DNA of 8,070 bases. It comes from Bacteroidales bacterium. Lineage in GTDB: Bacteria > Bacteroidota > Bacteroidia > Bacteroidales > WCHB1-69. The DNA lies in the NCBI GenBank assembly GCA_031273515.1, contig JAISRU010000066.1:1-8070 (forward strand), in the 5' to 3' direction. The position numbers and the translations under genes are program-made. This document shows, piece after piece, positions 4,725-8,070 of this stretch (its first letter is position 1; every line of letters starts with the position of its first letter). The notes below the pieces were generated by a model. It saw only the letters and a program-made list of their open reading frames with translations. It searched no databases and was not told the DNA's origin.

Positions 4725-6737
4725 ATGGATTTTCAGTTACAAGCGCCTTTTTCTCCTGCAGGAGATCAGCCCGAAGCAATCGCTGCGCTGTTCGAGGGAG
4801 TAAAACAGGGATTAAAACATCAGACTCTGTTAGGCGTTACAGGTTCGGGGAAAACATTCACCATTGCAAATGTTTTGCAATTATTGAACCGTCCTGCATT
4901 GGTTTTAAGTCACAATAAGACGCTTGCGGCTCAACTGTACAGTGAGTTTAAAGACTTCTTTCCCAACAATGCGGTAGAGTATTTTGTGTCGTATTACGAC
5001 TATTTTCAACCCGAAGCCTATCTTCCTACCACGAATACGTATATCGAAAAAGAGTTGTCTATCAATGACGAAATTGATAAACTGAGGTTGCATACAACAT
5101 CTTCTTTATTGTCCGGACGACGAGATGTTATTGTTGTTGCTTCGGTTTCCTGTATCTATGGCATTGGCAATCCTGCAGAATTTGCCGCCAATACCATCCA
5201 TCTTCGGACGCAGCAAAAGATAGCGCGAAACAAATTGCTTTCATCTCTTGTAAACAGTCTTTATTCCCGGACGGAAGCAAATCCTGAACCCGGAAAATTC
5301 AGAGTACAGGGAGATACTATCGATATTTATCCTGCATATTCCGCCGACATTGCCTATCGTATTTTGTTCTGGGGAGATGAAATAGAAAGTATTGAGTCGT
5401 TCAATCCGGTTAGTGGTGCAGGATACGAAACGCTGCAATCCCTGACTGTCTATCCCGCCAATATCTTTGTTACTTCTCAGGAAACGATCAATCTTGCGGT
5501 CAGGGAGATACAGCTCGATTTAGCATCCCGCACAGAACAGCTCAGAGAAACAGGCAAATCAATCGAAGCCAAACGATTGGAAGACCGTGTACTCTATGAT
5601 CTGGAAATGATTAAAGAATTGGGATATTGTTCCGGTATAGAAAACTATTCCCGTTATTTCGACCGTCGACCTGCTCATTCGCGCCCCTTTTGTCTGTTAG
5701 ACTATTTTCCCAAGGATTTCATCACCATTATTGACGAAAGTCATGTTACTGTTCCGCAAATCGGGGGCATGTACGAAGGGGATAAAGCTCGCAAAACTAC
5801 CTTGACGGAATACGGGTTCAGACTGCCTTCCGCTTTGGATAATCGTCCGCTGAAATTCGATGAGTTTCAATCGTTAGTCGGTCAGATTATTTATATTTCC
5901 GCCACGCCTGCTGAATATGAACTTAAGAAATCGGAAGGCGTCATTGTGGAACAGGTTGTTCGTCCCACAGGCTTGCTCGACCCGATTATTGAAATCCGTC
6001 CCTGTGAAAATCAGGTTGATGATCTGCTCAATGAAATCGACCTCACCGTGCAGAAAGGAGAACGTGTGCTCGTTACCACGCTCACCAAACGCATGGCGGA
6101 AGATCTATGCAAATACCTGCTCCGAATAGACATACGAACACAATATATTCATTCGGATGTGCAGACGATCGACAGAGTCGAAATATTACAGCAACTCAGA
6201 AGCGGCATTGTCGATGTATTGGTCGGCGTAAATCTGTTGCGTGAAGGATTGGATTTGCCCGAAGTTTCGTTGGTTGCCATATTAGACGCCGATAAAGAAG
6301 GATTTCTGCGTTCGGAACGCTCCTTGACACAAACAGCAGGACGCGCCGCAAGAAATGTTCACGGAAGAGTGATCTTTTATGCGGATAAAATCACCAAATC
6401 GATGCAGAAAACAATGGATGAAACAAATCGAAGACGCGAAAAACAAATAGCATACAATCTAAAGAACAACATCACGCCGACCACGATTGAACGCACACGA
6501 TCTTCCACCATTAGCGGGAAAAGCGAACAGGGAAATACTACACTACACAATGCTCCCGGACAAAAAGAAGAAATCTCCAAAGAAACATTATATCTGCTTT
6601 CCGACAAGGATATTGATAAACTGTTGTTGTCCAAAAAAAGAACCTTGGAGAGCGCCGTGAAAGAACTTGATTTTCTCAAAGCGGCACAAATTCGCGACGA
6701 AATAGAACAACTCAAGAAATTGAAAATTGAAAATTGA
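4725..6737 (+). CDS. uvrB: UvrB, excinuclease ABC subunit B
   Basis: A 670-residue DNA damage-recognition helicase of nucleotide excision repair. UvrB is loaded by UvrA, verifies the lesion and recruits UvrC for incision. Walker A is GVTGSGKT (37-44). The beta-hairpin that inserts behind the lesion follows at about 89-112 (SYYDYFQPEAYLPTTNTY). Walker B is IIDESH (335-340). Helicase motifs of the second RecA-like domain include VTTLTKRMAEDL (450-461), VNLLREGLDLPEVS (502-515) and QTAGRAARN (536-544, with the motif VI arginines). The C-terminal UVR coiled-coil that contacts UvrC and UvrA is at about 635-665. Length and motifs are normal and the gene looks intact. It begins 14 bases after DUF4293 with no promoter visible between them, so co-transcription is likely. 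The last residues (KLKIEN) are encoded by a TTGAAAA repeat that runs past the stop. Confidence 0.98.
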   Translation: MDFQLQAPFSPAGDQPEAIAALFEGVKQGLKHQTLLGVTGSGKTFTIANVLQLLNRPALVLSHNKTLAAQLYSEFKDFFPNNAVEYFVSYYDYFQPEAYLPTTNTYIEKELSINDEIDKLRLHTTSSLLSGRRDVIVVASVSCIYGIGNPAEFAANTIHLRTQQKIARNKLLSSLVNSLYSRTEANPEPGKFRVQGDTIDIYPAYSADIAYRILFWGDEIESIESFNPVSGAGYETLQSLTVYPANIFVTSQETINLAVREIQLDLASRTEQLRETGKSIEAKRLEDRVLYDLEMIKELGYCSGIENYSRYFDRRPAHSRPFCLLDYFPKDFITIIDESHVTVPQIGGMYEGDKARKTTLTEYGFRLPSALDNRPLKFDEFQSLVGQIIYISATPAEYELKKSEGVIVEQVVRPTGLLDPIIEIRPCENQVDDLLNEIDLTVQKGERVLVTTLTKRMAEDLCKYLLRIDIRTQYIHSDVQTIDRVEILQQLRSGIVDVLVGVNLLREGLDLPEVSLVAILDADKEGFLRSERSLTQTAGRAARNVHGRVIFYADKITKSMQKTMDETNRRREKQIAYNLKNNITPTTIERTRSSTISGKSEQGNTTLHNAPGQKEEISKETLYLLSDKDIDKLLLSKKRTLESAVKELDFLKAAQIRDEIEQLKKLKIEN

Positions 6738-6740
6738 AAA
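6720..6740. repeat. 7-bp TTGAAAA repeat, three units, spanning the uvrB stop codon
   Basis: Three exact TTGAAAA heptamers form the inverse complement of the TTTTCAA repeats seen at both promoters. The reading frame passes through them, and the uvrB TGA (6735-6737) comes from the third unit. Confidence 0.8.
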
Positions 6741-6775
6741 GATTGATTGTGAAAATTGCCTGCGGACGATTATTA

Positions 6776-6807
6776 GTGAACGAGTGAACAAGTAGACAAG
6801 TGAACAA
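6776..6807 (+). repeat. 8-bp tandem repeat (GTGAACAA), four units
   Basis: Octamers GTGAACGA, GTGAACAA, GTAGACAA and GTGAACAA are consecutive and in register. GAGTGAACAA at 6782-6791 matches the reverse complement of 6851-6860 at nine of ten bases. Confidence 0.8.
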
Positions 6808-6822
6808 TTCTGCGATTTCAAC

Positions 6823-6848
6823 GGGAAACAATCCTCGTCGCTTTGCGC
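6823..6848. repeat. Dispersed repeat, copy 2 (first copy at 617-644)
   Basis: GGGAAACAATC followed by CCTC and GTCGCTTTGCGC repeats the block located before the first promoter, in the same orientation and with two substitutions. Confidence 0.65.
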
Positions 6849-6850
6849 TT

Positions 6851-6874
6851 TTGTCCACTCGTATATTCGTCTAC
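6851..6874 (-). repeat. Inverted octamer units overlapping the parE stop codon
   Basis: On the minus strand, three 8-bp units GTAGACGA, ATATACGA and GTGGACAA follow the pattern of the octamers at 6776-6807. The parE stop TAG (6873-6871) comes from the first of these units, so the repeat has reached the end of the coding region. Confidence 0.65.
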
Positions 6875-8070
6875 ACCACTTTTGCGGGGACGTCAATGTC
6901 TTCTTCTATTCGCAGATTATCAATAATAAAGTTTTGTCTTTCCATTGTGTTTTCTCCCATGTAGTAAGACAGTAATTCATCGATGATCGTGTTTTTTCCT
7001 AAGATAACAGGGTCGAGCCGAATGTTCTTTCCGATGAAATGCTTAAACTCACCAGGAGATATTTCCCCAAGACCTTTAAATCGTGTGATCTCCGGCTTAG
7101 CACTCAATTTTGCAATTGCCGCGATTCGTTCTTCTTCGGAATAACAATAAATGGTTTCCTTTTTGTTTCTTACCCGAAAAAGAGGTGTCTGGAGAATATA
7201 TACGTGTCCGCCTTTGATGAGTTCGGGAAAAAATCGCAGGAAAAAAGTGAGTAACAACAAACGAATATGCATTCCGTCCACGTCTGCATCGGTAGCAATA
7301 ATGATGTTGTTGTATCGTAGTCCTTCGATGCCTTCTTCTATGTTCAGAGCCGCCTGTAAAAGATTAAACTCTTCATTCTCATACACTACTCTTTTTGTCT
7401 TATTGAAAGTATTCAGCGGTTTTCCACGCAAAGAAAATACAGCCTGCAAATCGGCATTGCGCGACTTGGTGATAGAGCCGGAAGCAGAATCTCCTTCACT
7501 GATAAAGAGCATGGTTTCTAATCTGCGTTCATGTTTTTCGTCGGTAAGATGTACATTGCAGTCCCGCAATTTCTTGTTGACCAGACTCACTTTCTTGGCG
7601 CTGTCTTTGGCTATCTTTTTTATGCTCGCAATCTCTTTACGGTCTTTTTCCGATTCCACGATTTTATTTTGTAATGCCGTTGCCACGTCGGAATGAATGT
7701 GAAGATAATTATCCAAAAGTCTGCTCACGATGTCGTTGATATACCAGCGAACAGTAGGACCACCTTTTTTCATATCCGTAGAACCTAATTTGGTTTTTGT
7801 CTGAGATTCAAAAATAGGGTCTTGTATCCGAATACTTAACGCAGCGCTGACAGACTGACGAATATCACTCGGATCGTATTCTTTTCTGTAAAAATCGCGA
7901 ACCGTCTTTACGATAGCTTCCCGCAAAGCCTGCTGATGCGTCCCGCCATGAACAGTATGCTGACCGTTGACAAACGTAAAATATTCTTCTCCGCTTCCCC
8001 GTTCCATGTGCGTAATAGCGAGTTCAAAATCTTTGTCCTGCAAGTGAATGACAGGATAAGCCGTTGCTCC
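6871..8070 (-). CDS. parE: ParE, DNA topoisomerase IV subunit B (5' part outside window)
   Basis: The visible 399 codons are the C-terminal two thirds of a type IIA topoisomerase ATPase subunit. With ParA/ParC it decatenates daughter chromosomes. The reading frame stays open to the window edge, beginning GATAYPVIH, so the true start lies beyond base 8070; a TTG at 8043 is not the start. Visible parts in order (numbered from the first visible residue) are the transducer domain with its [11 protein letters not shown]-sensing loop (90-97), then the TOPRIM domain with EGDSASGS (192-199) and TDADVDGMH (260-268) for Mg binding, and [15 protein letters not shown] near the end. The [13 protein letters not shown] signature is the Bacteroidota ParE form; GyrB of the same phylum usually reads EGDSAGGSAKQGR. 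No ParC partner is in the window. The gene ends convergent to uvrB. Confidence 0.93.
   Translation of the reverse strand, partial: GATAYPVIHLQDKDFELAITHMERGSGEEYFTFVNGQHTVHGGTHQQALREAIVKTVRDFYRKEYDPSDIRQSVSAALSIRIQDPIFESQTKTKLGSTDMKKGGPTVRWYINDIVSRLLDNYLHIHSDVATALQNKIVESEKDRKEIASIKKIAKDSAKKVSLVNKKLRDCNVHLTDEKHERRLETMLFISEGDSASGSITKSRNADLQAVFSLRGKPLNTFNKTKRVVYENEEFNLLQAALNIEEGIEGLRYNNIIIATDADVDGMHIRLLLLTFFLRFFPELIKGGHVYILQTPLFRVRNKKETIYCYSEEERIAAIAKLSAKPEITRFKGLGEISPGEFKHFIGKNIRLDPVILGKNTIIDELLSYYMGENTMERQNFIIDNLRIEEDIDVPAKVV

Larger units (their letters stand above)
6738..6870. other. Convergent uvrB-parE spacer, repeat-filled
   Basis: This 133-bp gap between two convergent genes has no credible gene and no textbook terminator with a T-run. 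Most of it is repeats: an 8-bp array on the plus strand (6776-6807), a dispersed block shared with 617-644 (6823-6848) and an inverted relative of the 8-bp array (6851-6874). Pairing of the two octamer arrays could form a large imperfect stem in either transcript and might serve bidirectional termination. Confidence 0.5.

Noticed and set aside
7151..7696. A 181-codon plus-strand frame
   Set aside because: It lies wholly antisense to parE, whose reading frame is well conserved, and its translation shows no recognisable motif.
6871..8070. Assignment as GyrB
   Set aside because: The [13 protein letters not shown] motif and the ending of the protein fit the Bacteroidota ParE form; GyrB normally shows EGDSAGGSAKQGR.

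Overview
The window most likely comes from the phylum Bacteroidota, probably order Bacteroidales. Three things point there: a DUF4293 membrane protein beginning MIQRIQ and ending RAADRLR, a type IIA topoisomerase B subunit of the [13 protein letters not shown] (ParE) type, and two TAnnTTTG promoter elements (TACTTTTG). Shine-Dalgarno sequences are weak, as is usual in this phylum. The family or genus cannot be fixed from the sequence alone.

Layout. Bases 1-718 hold no gene. They are a mosaic of small repeats and hairpins: two separate arrays that both have a 23-bp period, a 7-bp tandem repeat, a REP-like segment and a strong hairpin. The mosaic ends in a promoter. Bases 719-4013 are a tight five-gene plus-strand operon: DRTGG protein, RsbW-like GHKL ATPase, [FeFe]-hydrogenase-like iron-sulfur protein, second DRTGG protein, PHP-domain phosphoesterase. 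Bases 4014-4230 are a spacer with a perfect 9-bp hairpin and a second promoter nearly identical to the first. Bases 4231-6737 are DUF4293 followed by uvrB. A convergent spacer with 7-bp and 8-bp repeats leads to the 3' two thirds of parE on the minus strand, which runs off the right edge.

How the genes work together. The five-gene operon is the most interesting part. The hydrogenase-like protein keeps all four cysteines expected to hold the H-cluster, two N-terminal [4Fe-4S] motifs and a C-terminal C-x2-C-x4-C-x16-C cluster motif. It replaces the first cysteine of the catalytic TSCCP motif with Phe (SSFCP). With an anti-sigma-type ATPase, two DRTGG domains and a PHP phosphoesterase as neighbours, it looks more like a hydrogen or redox sensor and signalling module than a bulk hydrogen-producing enzyme. 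No HydABC-type catalytic subunits lie in the window. This type of neighbourhood is known around sensory-type [FeFe] hydrogenases, so the components are recognisable; how they signal is not established here. DUF4293, uvrB (nucleotide excision repair) and parE (chromosome decatenation) are ordinary housekeeping or conserved genes.
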